Positions 41,944 through 55,822 of a DNA stretch of 64,000 bases are shown piece after piece. Numbering within the stretch: the first letter of the stretch is position 1; the number at the start of each line of letters is the position of its first letter. Both the position numbers and the translations under genes were made by a program. The notes beneath the pieces were generated by a model, which searched no databases, had not been told where the DNA came from, and saw nothing but the letters and a program-made list of their open reading frames with translations. The DNA comes from Pestalotiopsis fici W106-1 (lineage: Eukaryota; Ascomycota; Sordariomycetes; Amphisphaeriales; Sporocadaceae), in contig NW_006917097.1 in assembly GCF_000516985.1 (NCBI RefSeq), positions 372,001 to 436,000 on the forward strand. Direction: 5' to 3'.

Positions 41944-43768
41944 TAAGTCCAATGTCCCAGCACTGACACGTAGGTGGGGGAAATAACTAGGTAGGTCTGT
42001 ATCTCAATCCCATAAAATTGACTTATTCGTATAACAATTGAAATCTGAACCTTGTATATTGAGCCACATATGTTATTATATCAGTGACAGTAGACAGTTT
42101 GGACCTGCTCCAGAACTCCATCAAGCGTTCGTTTTACCAGAAGAGTATGTACACTTGTTTGCTGAGGTGAGTACTAAACCGACCCGGATATTTACGTGAT
42201 GTTGACAGCGACCTTCGCGAGGGGGCTGTTCCATTGCTCGAGCAATGCTGAGATGTGGCTGCACCTCATTGTCAGTGTCCGGATCGATAAAAGACGAGGC
42301 ATACATACATGATAGAGCATGTCTCAATGTATGCTACATCTCATTCGTTACTACAGGCACATTTGATAAAATTAGGTAACCAGTCTGACGGCGAAATCCA
42401 GCTGTTCTTATGTAATCCAGCGCATGGTCATGCAGCACGACGCCGCATTGAGCTGCAAACATTTAACAAAATGATGGCACGTTTTAGCGAAGGTTGAAAA
42501 CAAAAGCCGCAGAATGAATGAGTGGCTGGTCGTCGGGTAAATCCTTTCTTTGATGCCATTGTCCATCAGTCAAGTAGCGTCTACATTGAAATACCATGTC
42601 GGATGTCAATTGCATAGTCACTGTCCCATCTGTGAATGCATACAAGCATCCAATTGTCTTTGACTGGAGTGAGCTCGGGCTGCTTCAATACGAGATCTTT
42701 CAGAGCTCCCAACCCTATCACGGCCGCCGGTTGCCGCACGTCTTGACCTTTGCAGGAAATGGACCCTTTGGACCCGGGCGTATTGGTACCTGGAAATGCA
42801 GGGAAACTGCCAATCAATTGATGATAAGCTTCTTAGTGGCCTGTGTCATTGTCGCGACCCCCCAAAATCCAGTCCCAGAAAAGGCCTCTTCTTTATCGGG
42901 CAAGCAGGCAAGGGTGCCTCGGCTGCCAGAGTTGCCAGTGCTGTTTGTTCTGCTTGGGAGAGGTTGGCAAGTCGGATCTGCTGTGCATGGGCAAACAGCA
43001 GGGTATCAAGTGCTGACAGGGGTCAAGTTGGCTCGCTAAGCAAGAACGGCGACATCGAGAACAGGGGGGCGGCCGCGCTTCAACGCTCGTTTGGCACGTT
43101 TGTTGTGGTGATTGTTAGGCAGATAGATGTATGTACTTTCTTGTCGCCGGTTGCATCGACAATCACTTCGTATTCACCATTCCAACTTTTTTTTTCCCTT
43201 CTTTCTTTTGCAATACCAACATCATCACCCTTTGGTCATTCGTTTCCGAACAAACGAGAAATCTTCCTGGTGCGAATTCTAATGTTTAATGGTGCCAGCG
43301 CTCACGTCTCTTCGATTTCACTCACCTCCAAGGGTCCGTCGCCACCTTGATTGATAACCCGTCGCACGAATACAACTGTGCGCAACACACCCCTCAAAAC
43401 CGAGATTCCAGGTCTGGGACTGCGTCGGCGCCCTTCCGAATCAACCGCTGGGAAGGAAGCTTGCCTTGCCGGATAATTTCTGGTCGTCTTTTCTCCTCCA
43501 ACACTTTTGAATGCCATGTTCAACTATCACGGATCATCGTAGCGATCAGTACTCGCACCGACCATCTGGATCGTCGTCTCCAGCACTAAAAGCGCACCCT
43601 CGGGAGGATCTACCGGTATCTACCAGGTACACTAGGATGTGCCCATTGTTGCGACGCCGTCCGTGCTCAGCTCGACTATAACCTCCCAGCTTTCCGATCA
43701 TACCAGACCAGACACCTTACAGTACTCTCGAGATCACAACGTCACTTATTCGTACCACGGCGCCCAAG
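41944..43768. other. Gene-poor stretch and long leader of the FLC-like gene
   Basis: A 147-codon plus-strand frame at 42596-43039 has no recognisable domain and overlaps other frames, so it is not called. Pyrimidine-rich runs near 43187-43209 resemble fungal core promoters and precede the FLC-like start by about 0.56 kb. Confidence 0.4.
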
Positions 43769-46703
43769 ATGCCACCGCCCCTCTGCCGGTTGGGGGCAGT
43801 GGCACTTGTGCTCGGGTCCTTCCTCACCGCGACAACCCACGCCAGAGAGTCCACCTACATCTCCGGTACATCTCTCGATGGAGTCACAACCTCGTTGGCG
43901 GTCGACCGCACGCCTGCGCTCTACACTGGCGACTTTGGTGATTGTTTAGGCGGACAGAGCTTGCTTAATGTGACAAAGTTCGATGCAGCCTTTTATTATG
44001 ACAATTCTACCATCTTGTTCCACCTCGATGGCACAACCAGCCTGAAGAGCGAAGCATTAATGAGTAGGCATCAACTTGCAATTTCTGGACCCAGCATGGG
44101 AAGCTAATCAGAGTTACAGTGTATATTTCCGTAGAAGCATACGGCCAAACGAGGTTCACCATGACGTTTGATCCATGCCTCGTCAACATTTACAGCTTGT
44201 GCCCCATGAACGCCACTGTTCCTATCACCGCCTTCGCCCTCTTTCAGGTTGGACAACAGCAGATGTCAGGCATTCCCCAGATTGCCTATGAGATACCCGA
44301 CTTCGAGGGCTATTTTCGACTGCAGCTACTCTCAAATTCGAGTCAGACTGAAATTGGATGCTTCCAAGCTGTCATGAGAAATGGTGCAACCTTTTCTCAC
44401 CCAAAGGCCATCAGCTCCATTCTCGCCGTCTTCACAGCTACCGCTCTGGCCGCCTCTTTTGCGACTGCCGCGTACGGTGTGAGCATACCTCACATGAGGA
44501 CTCACTACGCACATTCGTTTTCGGTTCTAGTTGTGTTCGAAACGTTCCAGTCAGTTTTCTTCTCGGGGGCTCTGTCATTAAACTGGCCCAGTGTGTTATC
44601 CGCTTGGTGGTCCAATTTTGCTTGGGCAGCAGGTCTTATACCAACGGCGGGCATGCTACACTCCATCGATTCTTTTGCTGGCGTGAACGGTAACGCAAGC
44701 CAAGTTGGGGGTGCAGGTTCGACCATTATCAACAATAATGGGGGTGGATTGGCTCAACAAATTTACGGCCGATCGCCAGTGGCCGATGTGCTGGGCAGTC
44801 TCCGTAAACGATCCCACGAACTCGTAGGACGGAGCGTCCAACTGATGAAGCGCCAACCATTCAACGCAAGCGACCCTTACGATTACAATTGGAATGGCGA
44901 CCCGGTCAAGCCTGGAATGCCTATCCCCGGAGATTGGAGTGGGTTCGCCGGAACTCTATCCGAGCTCAGAATCCCCTCTCCTGACGCATTCATGATCAGC
45001 TTTGTGTGGCTGCTAATTGCGCTTGTTGCCGTGGCTTTCGCCGTAGTGTTGCTCAAAATTTCCCTTGAGGCTTTGGTAAGTGCACTTTTCTTCATCGTCA
45101 TAGTTTCAAACAATCCTTCCACGCACTGTATCATGATTGTCGTGATAATTATCGACAGAAAACGAGTCAAGGAGTTATTTGACTAATAGGTGTTTAGGCC
45201 AGGTTGAAATGGATCAAAGAGGACCGCCTCGTATACTTTCGAGGTCACTGGAAAGGCTATGTCACTACGTCACTACTACGAGTTGCATTCATATCCTTCT
45301 TCACCATGTGTGTCCTGGCAATGTTTCAATTCAATCACGCTGGAAGAATAGGTCCCACTGTCATTGCAGCGATTGTATTTGCAGCCTTCACATTGGGCCT
45401 TGGTGGAATCGGTGCATACGCATTGCGTTCTCGTCTACGATTTGGAAAATTTGCCATGGAACCGGATCGCATCCAGTTTCATCGTGGTCACATTTTGGGC
45501 TGCGTACCATGGTTCGTGCCGATTCGAATGAGCCAGTTACGAGAACAGGAGTTTTCGCAAAGGCCACTGGGTTCAATCCCATTTGTGCGCTGGCACTTTG
45601 TCGATGATCAACCCGACAGAACAAGAGTCCATCAAGATCAGCCGTATATCAGACGCTTTGGTTGGCTCTTTGCACGCTACCGCTTATCGCGATGGTGGTA
45701 CTTCATCTTTTGGATGGCCTACCAGTTCGTTCGAGCATGCTTTATTGGCGGAGCAACAACTAATCCAATTGCACAAGTCTTTGGCCTTTTCATTGTCGAC
45801 ATTATATCTCTTGTCGTTATTGCGACCATCAGCCCATACGAAGGACAGCGAAATACTGTGATTGCCGTCTGGTTGTTGGGGATCAGTAAAGTCGTCACAA
45901 CAGGTCTTTCCGTCGCCTTCTTGCCCGACTTCAACCTCGATCGTATCTCGGCAACCGTTGTTGGCGTTGTCATCATTGTGATCCAAGCCCTTCTAGTAAT
46001 TGCTCTTTTGATCATGATTGTTTTGAGTGGCATCTCCTCCTGGATGTCGCTCACAAGAAATCGTGAATACTTTCCATCTGAGCGACTCGAGGGTATTAGG
46101 ATCAGATACTTTGAGCATATAGAAGCAAAAGCTTTGGATAAGAGAGCACCTCTGGAGGAAAGGACTAGGTCCAAGAGAAGCTCATCCGAGAGTGAAGTGA
46201 AGGTACCGCCAGCAGAACCTAACTTCTCCGTGGCCAATGTTCGACGCATTTCAAAGATTGAAGACGAGTACGACGACTACTTCCCGGATTTGGAGCCACA
46301 CGCTGGAGTACATTCTACGTTCAGCCCCCGGCCTATCAACCGAACCAGCCGCACAAATAGTGTTAGTTCGCGGCATTCAGTCAGTAGCTTGCCACGCGCC
46401 GCCCGTGGACATCGTGCTTCTTGGAGCTCGAGAGACTTCACACCATGGACAGAGCTGGAGCGGCCGGGCACGGCGCTGGCCAATCGGTTGAGTGGAGGTC
46501 ATACCCCAGATCACTCGACTACAAACGTGACCGGAGTCTTGAAAAAGCAGGTATCAGTCGCAAGCCTGAGAGCTGCTGAGATACCTATCCCTGAAAGTCG
46601 GCCAACGACAGCATCAGAAGATACGGTGAAAATTGCCCAAACAGAGGATGAAACAAAACCAGAACCCAATATCAATGGAGCTGAAAAGTCTGAGGCTTTT
46701 TAA
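43769..46703 (+). CDS. FLC/TRP-like (ML-domain) integral membrane protein, 918 aa
   Basis: Three exons (43769-44063, 44120-45075, 45198-46703) give 918 residues. A signal peptide (about 1-25) precedes a luminal ML/TRP_N-like domain with spaced cysteines (Cys-Leu-Gly-Gly ... Asp-Pro-Cys ... Leu-Cys-Pro-Met). A transmembrane core of about nine helices follows, with Trp-x-Ser-Asn-Phe-Ala-Trp-Ala and Arg-Leu-Lys-Trp-Ile. The C-terminal 200 residues are Ser/Arg-rich and cytosolic. This is the plan of fungal flavin-carrier (Flc1-3) and Pkd2 proteins, which act in ER/Golgi or plasma-membrane calcium and FAD handling and in cell-wall integrity. Introns are 56 and 122 bp. The tail looks phosphorylatable (many Arg-x-x-Ser). 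Confidence 0.92.
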
Positions 46704-47441
46704 ACACACCAGTGACATGCTACTATTGTGGCTGTTGCGATACCTGAAGTTCCGCTCACCATTGTGTAGCTCATGAATTCAGGGGACAAGCATATGACCT
46801 TGTTCAAGAATGACGATATGACGATGAGACGAGAATACATGATCGCCCGCAAAGATTAGACAAGGCTATACGAAGCTAGACGCAAGGACCTAATGGGATG
46901 CTCTCCTTTCAGCAGAGCTACACGGAACAAACATGCGCTGGAGTTTTCAAAGAAACAAGAAGGCAATAATAACCTTTGCTCTTTTCAGTCAGCACATGAT
47001 GATCTAATAATAAATGCAAGTTCCAAGGTTGAAAAAAAAAACAAGAAGCTAATGGAATCATTGCCAACGCTCTGCCATGTGATGTACACCTGCTTTGTTA
47101 GTCGTACCATGAAACCGAGCGCAAGTCTACGATAGTAATGCGCTATGCGTGAGTAAACCAACAACATTCTCAATTATGCGGCTACCTGAGTAATCCTATA
47201 CATTTACCATGTCCTCGAGTACAGCAATCCAGATGCGTTTCTACCGACAAAAAAAAGAGCCGTTCTTCAGCCTTGGCCATGGCAAGTATGACTCGTGGGA
47301 CGTGTTGCTACATGCAGCAAAAGGTTGACAACATTCCAGATCAGGAAAGGTCCAACAGCCGACAGCGGCAATGATTCCAAATCGGCAAAAACAAACAAGC
47401 AGAAAAAGAAAACCAGAAGAGTCTTGCGGAGACAGGTACCT
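46704..47441. other. Convergent intergenic stretch
   Basis: This separates the 3' ends of the FLC-like gene (plus) and the mucin-like gene (minus). No gene is seen. Confidence 0.4.
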
Positions 47442-50400
47442 CTACTCGTCTTGACGCATCTCGGAATGCTCGGAGCGGAACAAGTAGTCAAAGAAACTGG
47501 AGCGACCCCTGACGAAGCCTGCAGAGGGTTTATTGTCACCATCGCCGCCGGGCTGAGCGGGGTGCTGGCGATGGAGGTTGGCGGGCGTCGTTGGTGGCAG
47601 CACCGGCGGGGTGGTCGTGCTTGACAGGATCGAGGACGATTGGCTGGTTTCGGTCGTGCTGCCACTGGTGGTGGTGTTGCCAGATTCGGTGGTCGAGGTC
47701 AGGAATGTTGTTGGGGAACTGGTTCCGGTGATGGAGGATGCTGTAACTATGTTTTCAGAGTATGGTTAGCTCGAGTGTCATCATTTCAGGACTTGCACAG
47801 AATAGGGGTTGAATGACATACCAGAAGAAGATGAATCAGATGTCGTGCTTAGCGTGCTATTACCTGCATAGCTCGTGCCAGTGGTAGTCGTGACCTGCAT
47901 GGTGGTGACGGAGCCAGTCAAGTCGGTCGTGGTATCCGTGCACGTGGTGTCTGTGGACCAAGTCGTCGTCTCACTTTCGGTGCAAGTCGACGTCTCGGTC
48001 GTGGAGGAGTACTCATCGGTGCAGGTGGTTGAAGATGTGGACGAGTTTCCATACGAGATGGTAGAGCTTGACAAGGTGGTGGTAGAGACGGTGGTCTGAG
48101 TCTGGGTACCGTTAAGGCTGATACTGCTGCTTGTCGACGTTGTTGCGGATTGTGTCAGGCTGGTGGGAGATGTCAAACTCGACAATGTGTTTGTTGTCGT
48201 GGTTGACTCTGCCGCAATACTGGTCTCGGTTGTTCCAGTAGAGCTATTGGAGCTGATGGTGGTCTCCAACGAGGTTGATGATGCTATACTTTGTGTGACG
48301 GTAGTAATCACCATGGTTCCATTGACTGTAAAGCTCGAAACAATTGCTGGCTGCGGCGTTGGGGTGTGGCCAGAAGTCGTTTCCGACAAATTCGAAGAAG
48401 TCGCAGTGGAGGACGTGGCGGTTGCAGTACTTGCTCCCGACGTTGATGAAGAAGGTTCAGACAGCGTTTCGAATGCACTCATCGTGGAGCTGATGATGCT
48501 TAGGCCTTCAGTTGTCGATGCAGACGTGCCAGATGCAGCTTCGCCTGTACCCGAGGTCTCTGTGGTAGAGCCAGTCGACGAGACAGAACTGGTTGTCGTT
48601 ACAGAGATGGTTGCGCTTGTTCCGCTTGTTGGCGTTGTCTGACTCTCCTCTGTACTTGCACTTGTGCTTGCGCCATATGAACTTGTCCCGCGTGAAGTAG
48701 ACTCAGAAACTGTTGTGAGCTCTGTCCAAGTGCTCAAAGCCATGGTTGTATTCGCAGAGACCGAGACAGTGCTGGTAGCAGAGAGTGGCGTCTGCTCGGA
48801 TGTGATGCCCAAATATAACGTTTCAGACGTCGTGAGGGTCGATATTGCAGCACCCCCAGGTCCACTCAAGGTCATGGTGATGACCGTGACAATGATGCTA
48901 TTGCTGGGTGGAGTAGCGGGGATGGTAGAGATGCCACTTGTCGATGAGGTCACGCTTTCCGTACCTGTAAAACTGGGAGGGGTCCCAATGCTAGGGACCG
49001 TTGAGCTGGTCAAAGGCGTCGACAGGCCAGAAGAACTGTTCGTAAGCGGCAGAGGAAGTGGCGTCGTCACACTGACGGGACCAGGACCCGTGGGCGGCAC
49101 CAAGTCAGAGGAGGGAAGACTGGAAGTTTCAAGAGTTTCAGTGCTGCTACTCAAGGATACAGGTCCAGTAGTTAAACTCGGGCTTGTTGATGTCGTCAAA
49201 ATACCCGACGTCTCCGACTCAGTAGTGATGGTACTAGTCTCACTGCCCGAAGGCTGGCTAGTACTCGAGGTGGGTGTCTCTGTGACTGTTGGCGAACTCG
49301 TTGATGTGCCAGAGGAACTGCGCGTCACACTAGTTGTCGAAGTGAGGCTGCCGCTTGCTTGCACAGAAGTGTATGAAGTTGCATTTGCGGTTCCTGAAAT
49401 GGTCGACGTCACGATGATGGTTCCAACTCCGCTGCTGCCACTGGCCGACGGACCATATGAGGTAGTTGTACTGTTACCAGCTGGGAATGGCGGCGTCGAG
49501 GTACCCATGACCGAATTGGTTGTCACACCTGAGATACTATTGGACAATGAGGATGCTGAAGTTGTTGATACATCGGAACCAGTTGTTGAACTCGGTGCCA
49601 CTGTAGTGCTGGTGGAGCTACCAGAAGATTCTGCCGTGTCCGTTGTGGGAGCTTGCGATGAACTGATACCAGAAGACGTGGAAGTAACTAAAGATCCAGA
49701 TATACTGCTTGTGATAGAACTCAAGTATTCGCTAGAGACTGATGACGATGTGACATTTGGACCAGCTCCCGTCGAACTGGATGATGTAGGTTCGCCTGTG
49801 GCTTGGGAGCTGAGACCGGTACCTGTGGGACCTCCTGAAAAGGTGGAGTTCGAGGCAGGAAAAGGAACGGTCGTGCTCCCAGATATACTTGGACCAGTTG
49901 TAGACTCTTGAAATGAGGAACCACTGGAAGCAGTCGTTGACTGATCTGAACTACTCGCACCCACCGAGGTGAGCACTACGGTACTCAAGATGGTGATGAT
50001 CGTTGGCTGACCGGTTGCATCCACCGAAGTAGATGACAGAGTGGTCAAGGTTGTTATGACTGTCGACATTCCTTGACCAGCTGGTGAACCTGGCTCGCTG
50101 GTAGTGATGATCAGGGAAGTACTCTCAGTCACTGACGCAGGTATAGAGCCAGAGCCAGTGGCTGCGCCAGTGCTCGAGGCATTTGATGCCGGGAAGGGGA
50201 CCGAAGAGGAAAGATCGCTTTGGCTTGCGGGAACGGTAGTCTCAGAGTTTGAGGTTGACTGACTGCTCAAAGAAGTTTCCGTTCCAGAAGTTACAATAGT
50301 GACGTTACCAGTTGAAGTCGTGATGCTAGTTTCAGTAGTGATAGCAGCAGGTACTGTCGTAGTTGTAGATATCTCTGTCGCTGTGCCATTGATTGTAGTT

Positions 50401-52331
50401 GGGATCGAAGTCGCCACTATACCACCACTGGTTATTGTGGAGACCACGGTGATTACTGAAACATGCTGAGAGATGGTGACATTGGACGGCGATGCAGTCG
50501 TGCTGTTGGTAACCGAGGGGCTGTGTCGAGGGGTTGTTGTCACGGTCAGACTCCCTGTCGCCGGCTCACTTGTCAAAATGGTTGCATTACCAGTCGTTTC
50601 AGTTGTGGAAGAAGAAGTGGTACGAGTTGTCCTCAATGTTGACAGGAAAGGAGTGACAGTCAGGTTCCTCGTCTCGGAAGTTGAGGTCAACGATGTGACA
50701 CTTGTGCCAAGCAAAGATGTACTGTTCGAAACGGGGAAAGGGACGCTGGATGAAGTCCCAAGAGCAGTTGCAGAACTGGTCACCGTAGTTGCAATTGACT
50801 CACTTGTACTTGTGTCAGTCGAAGTCGAACTCTGTTCACTTGTAGTCACCGGGATACTACCAGTCTCGGAGCTACTAGACGTGGCAGTGATGGAAGAATC
50901 TGAAGTCTCGCTGACCTGCGATGACGCACTAGTCGATGATCCTGAAGTACTAGAAATATACGTTTCTGTAGAAGAACTAGATGCTTCCGACGATGTAGTT
51001 GATTCAGACGGGACAGTGGTCGCGGAACCAGTGCTATCAGTGGATAGCGACTGCGTGCTCTCAGCGGTAGAATCATCGGTAGCAGATGCAGTGATAGGTG
51101 AACCTGTCGAATTGATGCTGGATGGGACAGTCTGAGATGCTGTGGAGTTGTATCCATAGCTGCTGGTGCCGCTCAATGACGTTGTCTCTGTAAGTGACGA
51201 TGAAGGACTCTTCGTGCTAGACGAGATTGACGGACTCAATGAATTCGAGTATGAAGTCGACCCTGATGCAGTTGACGACGGAGATGAACTCGACAAGGAA
51301 GTTCCACTTGCCGTGATGGCAGCCACACTCGAAGCATATATAGTTGTACCAGGACGGATTGTAGTGCTAACATATGTCTGGCCCAACGAAACAGACGTGA
51401 TGATAGACGTCTGTGGAGGAATGGTTTGGGCGATGGGTCCACCTTCAGCACCATCTGATACACTAGGCGTAGACGCAGTTCCTGAAGTGCTGGTAGACGT
51501 GATTGTAGACGACTCCGTCTCGGATGTCTGGAGATGTTAGTTCTAAGTCCAGTGGTCATGGTTTGTGTCACCAGAGTGGCATTAGGGGTGGACTAGAACA
51601 GGGAAACTCACAGATGAGACAATTGACGAGCTCACCGATGATGTACCAGACGATACGCCAGTAGAGCTTTCAGCTATAGGCGAGCTGGTACTAGTGGACT
51701 CTACGCTTGAGGCAATGGTCATCGAAGAGACGGTACTACCGGTGGACTGAGAATTGGACGTAGACTGAGTACCAGTGGTTTGGCTGACATCCGACGATGT
51801 TGCAGTGAGTGCATCCGAGCTGGTTGAAGTGAGCAATACACTGGTTCCTGAAGTTGAAGAAGTCTCAGCACTTGTTTGCTCGCCGGTAGTCGTGTCAGTG
51901 ACTAAAGAATCTGTTCATATTTAGCGTGAATCTTTTTCCTTTTCGGGTTCCATCTTGAGGCAAATCTTACCAGTGGTCATGACAGATCCAGTACCTGAGC
52001 TTGAGGACGATCCAGATTCAGTCGAGATAGAGCCCGATGTAGACGAAGATGAGATGGTTAAAGTCAAGCTGGCATTGGAAGAGACCGAGGACGTTGTGGA
52101 CAGAACAGGAGACGGAGGCGGACGACCATAGGGAGGATAGTTAGAATCAGCGAACTCGTGAACATCGCGAGCAGCCATGGGAGCGCCATGGGGTTCCTCG
52201 ACCACATGGCCATCAGAGACGTCTGACCCAAAGACAACCTCGTGCCAGTCAGCAAAGGCGAAGACGCTCGAGATGGAACCCAAGAGGAGGACTACCGACA
52301 AGATGTCGGCAGTGACGAAAAGAGCTCTCAT
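47442..52331 (-). CDS. Giant secreted Ser/Thr-rich mucin-like protein, about 1556 aa
   Basis: Four exons (52331-51971, 51910-51612, 51527-47822, 47746-47442) close in frame at 1556 residues. The N-terminus has a signal peptide (about 1-25) and a short non-repetitive head with Asp/His and Pro-Pro-Tyr-Gly-Arg-Pro-Pro. Roughly 1350 residues dominated by Ser and Thr follow, so dense O-mannosylation is expected. A degenerate spacer of the form Val-Pro-Phe-Pro-Ala-Ser-Asn-Ser-Thr recurs at least four times through the middle. A short Cys-containing segment (Thr-Thr-Cys-Thr-Asp-Glu-Tyr) lies near the end. The tail is Gly/Arg-containing and charged (Phe-Val-Arg-Gly-Arg-Ser-Ser-Phe-Phe-Asp-Tyr), with no GPI-type hydrophobic end. 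A role at the wall or surface (adhesin-like or protective coat) is inference. Confidence 0.8.
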
Positions 52332-54317
52332 GCTGGCTCTTCTCGAACGATCTTGGCTGGAAAAGTGACAACTACAAAGAAATAGACAGATGGGGACGGA
52401 AGTGGAGTGATTTCCAACAATTGAAGCCAACCGTCATCAAGGGAGGCTGAAAGAACGAGACGTCGTCAACCGCAAGCCAGGGTGCGACGACGAAGACAAG
52501 GAGTGAAAATGATGACGATGTAAGTCCTTTGGTTTTTGGACCAAAGGCGTTGAAAATACCACTTTGAATGGGATTGACCAAAAGTTTGAAAGGAAGATCT
52601 CGTCGGCGTTTGACTTGAGAGAAGCCCTAGAATAAAAGGTCGAAAGAGGGAGCGCGTTTGCGTCGTGAACTTGAGACGCGTCTAAAGTTCGTAAAGTGTT
52701 TTATGGGTGTTTTAGAGGAATCATCTCCCATTGAGGAACTGCTACACTAGCTTGTGGCTTTCTTTTCAAATTGTTTCTAGACACAACCAACTGAGGCCCG
52801 AAGAGGGTTACAAGTCAAGTTGCTCACCAGGCTATTTCCATTGAGCCACGTCAGGATGGCTAGAACGAGGTGGACACCGAATATACATGAGCCAGATATA
52901 CAGTCTTGGGGTGGTACAACCCGAGGTGAGGAAGTCAGACTTGACATACGTCTGATGTGTGTGCAGAACCGTTTGACATCGGGTGTGTACCTGAGATCTT
53001 TGGACCCTGGGACCTGTCATCTACCGAACACGGGATAGCCGCATTGGTGATGCTTGGAGATTACCAAGGCCAATAATCAGCGATCGACCTCTGGCATGAG
53101 ATAGTCGACGCGCGTCTCCTACAACACGACCAATACTGGAGATTCCGGGCAATCTGTAGAGACTTGGCATGTTCATTGATAGCAGTCTGGCCCATGTTGC
53201 CTTGATGTTGCTGCTTCTCAGACAGCACGTAAGCGTTGTGGTTTGATTCAAGTTGGAATGATACGAAAGAGAAACTCTTATGTCTTATACCCCTTCGATC
53301 GTGTTGATAGAGACTGCGAATTGGGAGTAGGAATTCCAATCCGCAACGGTCAAAGGGATACTGTGTTTCCAAAACAAATCCAAGTGACATAAGACCGAGA
53401 TCAACGAGACCATCAACCGAGACCCTTCATCTTCTTTTGTTGGTCAATATCTATCCCACTTCAGACGGTCAAGCTGTGATCATTCGTGCCAATATGGCCC
53501 AGGGGATTATTCTTGTTTGCATGAACCAAATAGTAACATGGAGCAAACTTGTTGTCCAATGGTAGGTGGAACAAATCACCTCGAGACCGACACCGTTGCC
53601 TGTTGAATAGTGAGGAGTAAGTAGTGGGGAAAGCACTTGCATGCATACATTCTATGGGCATCAATTGGCACGTTCAGGGAATAATTCATAGCGCACTCTT
53701 TGCTAGAACCTTTTTCCCAACGCAAAGTTGGGTGCCCAGAGACACTGAACGATGTTTGCAGCTCTTTCTGTGAATCCGTTTTTGTACTATGTAGTGTACG
53801 AAATCAGGAACTATTAAGGAAGCAATCACGACTTGAATATAATTCTTAGTCTTGGTCTCGAATACGAGGATCGTACCGAGAGTACCACCGGCAATCTACG
53901 TAGGACAGTTCACCCCAAGTTCCCACCAAGTCGTTGGACGTAGCTAGATGAGGTTTCAGATCACGGAGGAAACGGCGTGAAGGCGCCATTGGCTGAATGA
54001 CATTTACTTGATTGGTATTCTCATGCAACTCGAGCCGAATATGATGGTTGCGCATAACAATATATGGCACGTCACGTCACGTCAAAAGCAGTCAAAGTTC
54101 AACGGCGCCCAGGACAGTGTCCAGTGCATCGTGCTATTCGATATATTAAAGTGTGTATCCATGAAAGAACTTGAGGTATTCAATTGGTGCATCCAATTTG
54201 GGGCAAGAACTGAAGCTAGGCCAAAGTTACTCAGTGGCTTCTCTGCAGAATCTCGATCAAGTCATCTCGGGAAGATCGGCCTGCCGCATATCTTGTGTTG
54301 CACATCCTGTGCGACTC
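52332..54317. other. Gene-poor stretch of about 2 kb
   Basis: It holds the promoter of the mucin-like gene and the 3' flank of the RRT8-like gene. Only short frames without recognisable features are open. Confidence 0.4.
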
Positions 54318-55822
54318 CTACTCGGCTTTCCTGGCTGCTTCTCGGAGCTCTGGGGCCGTGCTATCGTCCACTGTAAAATTTGAGATGAATCTTAGCGTCT
54401 GAAACTTGACAGCACTAGTAGATGGAAGATCAAGATCCTTGTTGGCAGGTAATGTCAAGTGTGACCCCTGTATGTTCAAGATCTGAGCGATAAAGATGCA
54501 ACATTCACTTACTTTGGGATTCCTTGGACTCGATGTCAGCCGCCCAAAGTGCAGCACCCACTGCGTCAAATCTTAGTATGCCAGTCAAGTCAGATGTGTC
54601 AGAGTGATACATACCGGTATTGGTGAAAGCAAAGAACATTGAGGCGAAAGGAATCATTTCGAGCAGTGTGGCCACAGTTCCAAAGCTTGAATCTTTCGTT
54701 AATAGAAGATCACAGCACTACATACCACAAGTACTTACGATGCGTATGCTCCGGTATGCCTCTCAAACCAATCTGCGCGCCGGTGTGCAGACCACTTCTT
54801 GAGTTGGAAGTACTATGGTGAACCAATCAGAGCCAAGAATAGAGAAGTATGGGGTCCAACTTACACGATCATGCACACTTCTTCCACGGGTTCGGCCTGA
54901 TGGGCGTGTAAGTCCAAGTTTACCCCCAAAGCGTTGAGCGTCACTCACCTTGAAGGACAATGAAGATGATGGTACCAACAACTAGTATTCACAATCTTGT
55001 TTAGATAATCTGGGAGATTAGAAGGAATGTACTTTGGGCTCTTACCAGGAATGAAGTTGAGAGGTAGATACATGATGTATCGAATCAGTGCCTTGGGGCT
55101 GTACTTCTGGAATGGACTCTTGAGAATCTTGCCAAGTCGTTCCATTGGGTCTCTGCCCGACTTCAACTCACGACCCTCGCTCACGATACCAGTAGCATTC
55201 CGAGCAACCAAGACTCCGTCAAAGGTATCGAGAAGCGCATCCTGGAGGAAAAAGTTGCGCGAAATCAGCGAGACGATGGTTGAGCTCTCGTTCAAGATGA
55301 GCAGGACCGTAGTCAGAACGGCCAGAGGACCGTTGACGAAGACCAGAATAGCGAGCTGCGGGAGATAGGTGAAGAAGAACATGCCGCTAATAACGGCAAT
55401 GGACAAACTCAGTGTCGGTATGATGCGGGACGCGAACGGCTTCCACAGGGAACGGTGGGAGAGGAAGTAGACGATACCCCTGATCATGGTTAGCTCGAGC
55501 AGTCACTATCGGGGGGATCCCATGACATCTTCTCCCAGGCAATTCGCGAGATTATGCAGTACCCAGGGACACCACCATGGCGCTACGTCTTGAGATTGTA
55601 TGGAGTGTATCTAGGTGGTAGTATTCGGAGAAGCTCACCTCAGCGGATACAGAAAAGCGCCGCTTCGAGCCGCATCGGCAGCCAGAGCTCTTGCCTTGTC
55701 ATAATCTTCTTTGCTGGATAGGAACGATTAGTCGTGCGATTGAAGGGGATAGTCCAGAGGGCGACTCACGCGACCTCTTGAGCCTTGGCCTGAACGTGGC
55801 CCACGATACCCGAAGAGGACAT
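54318..55822 (-). CDS. RRT8/outer spore wall-like (EI24-type) membrane protein, 290 aa
   Basis: Nine small exons (55822-55770, 55713-55639, 55479-55046, 54981-54949, 54896-54865, 54812-54739, 54685-54615, 54560-54513, 54370-54318) close in frame at 290 residues. The first 45 residues are polar. Then comes Phe-Leu-Tyr-Pro-Leu-Arg-Gly-Ile-Val-Tyr-Phe, followed by several hydrophobic helices with Leu-Asn-Phe-Ile-Pro-Val-Val-Gly-Thr. The later part has Tyr-Phe-Gln-Leu-Lys-Lys-Trp and Glu-Met-Ile-Pro-Phe-Ala-Ser-Met-Phe-Phe-Ala-Phe-Thr-Asn. These match the fungal RRT8 group; in yeast Rrt8 and its Lds paralogs are lipid-droplet proteins needed for the outer spore wall. Exons as short as 32 and 33 nt are unusual in this window. 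Confidence 0.85.

Noticed and set aside
42596..43039. 147-codon plus-strand frame
   Set aside because: No recognisable domain, and it overlaps another similar-length frame in a different phase.
48664..49911. 415-codon plus-strand open frame (and similar ones to 51540) opposite the mucin-like gene
   Set aside because: Reverse complement of Ser/Thr-rich codons gives stop-poor Val/Glu/Asp-rich frames. The composition is exactly that artefact, and no domain or start context is present.
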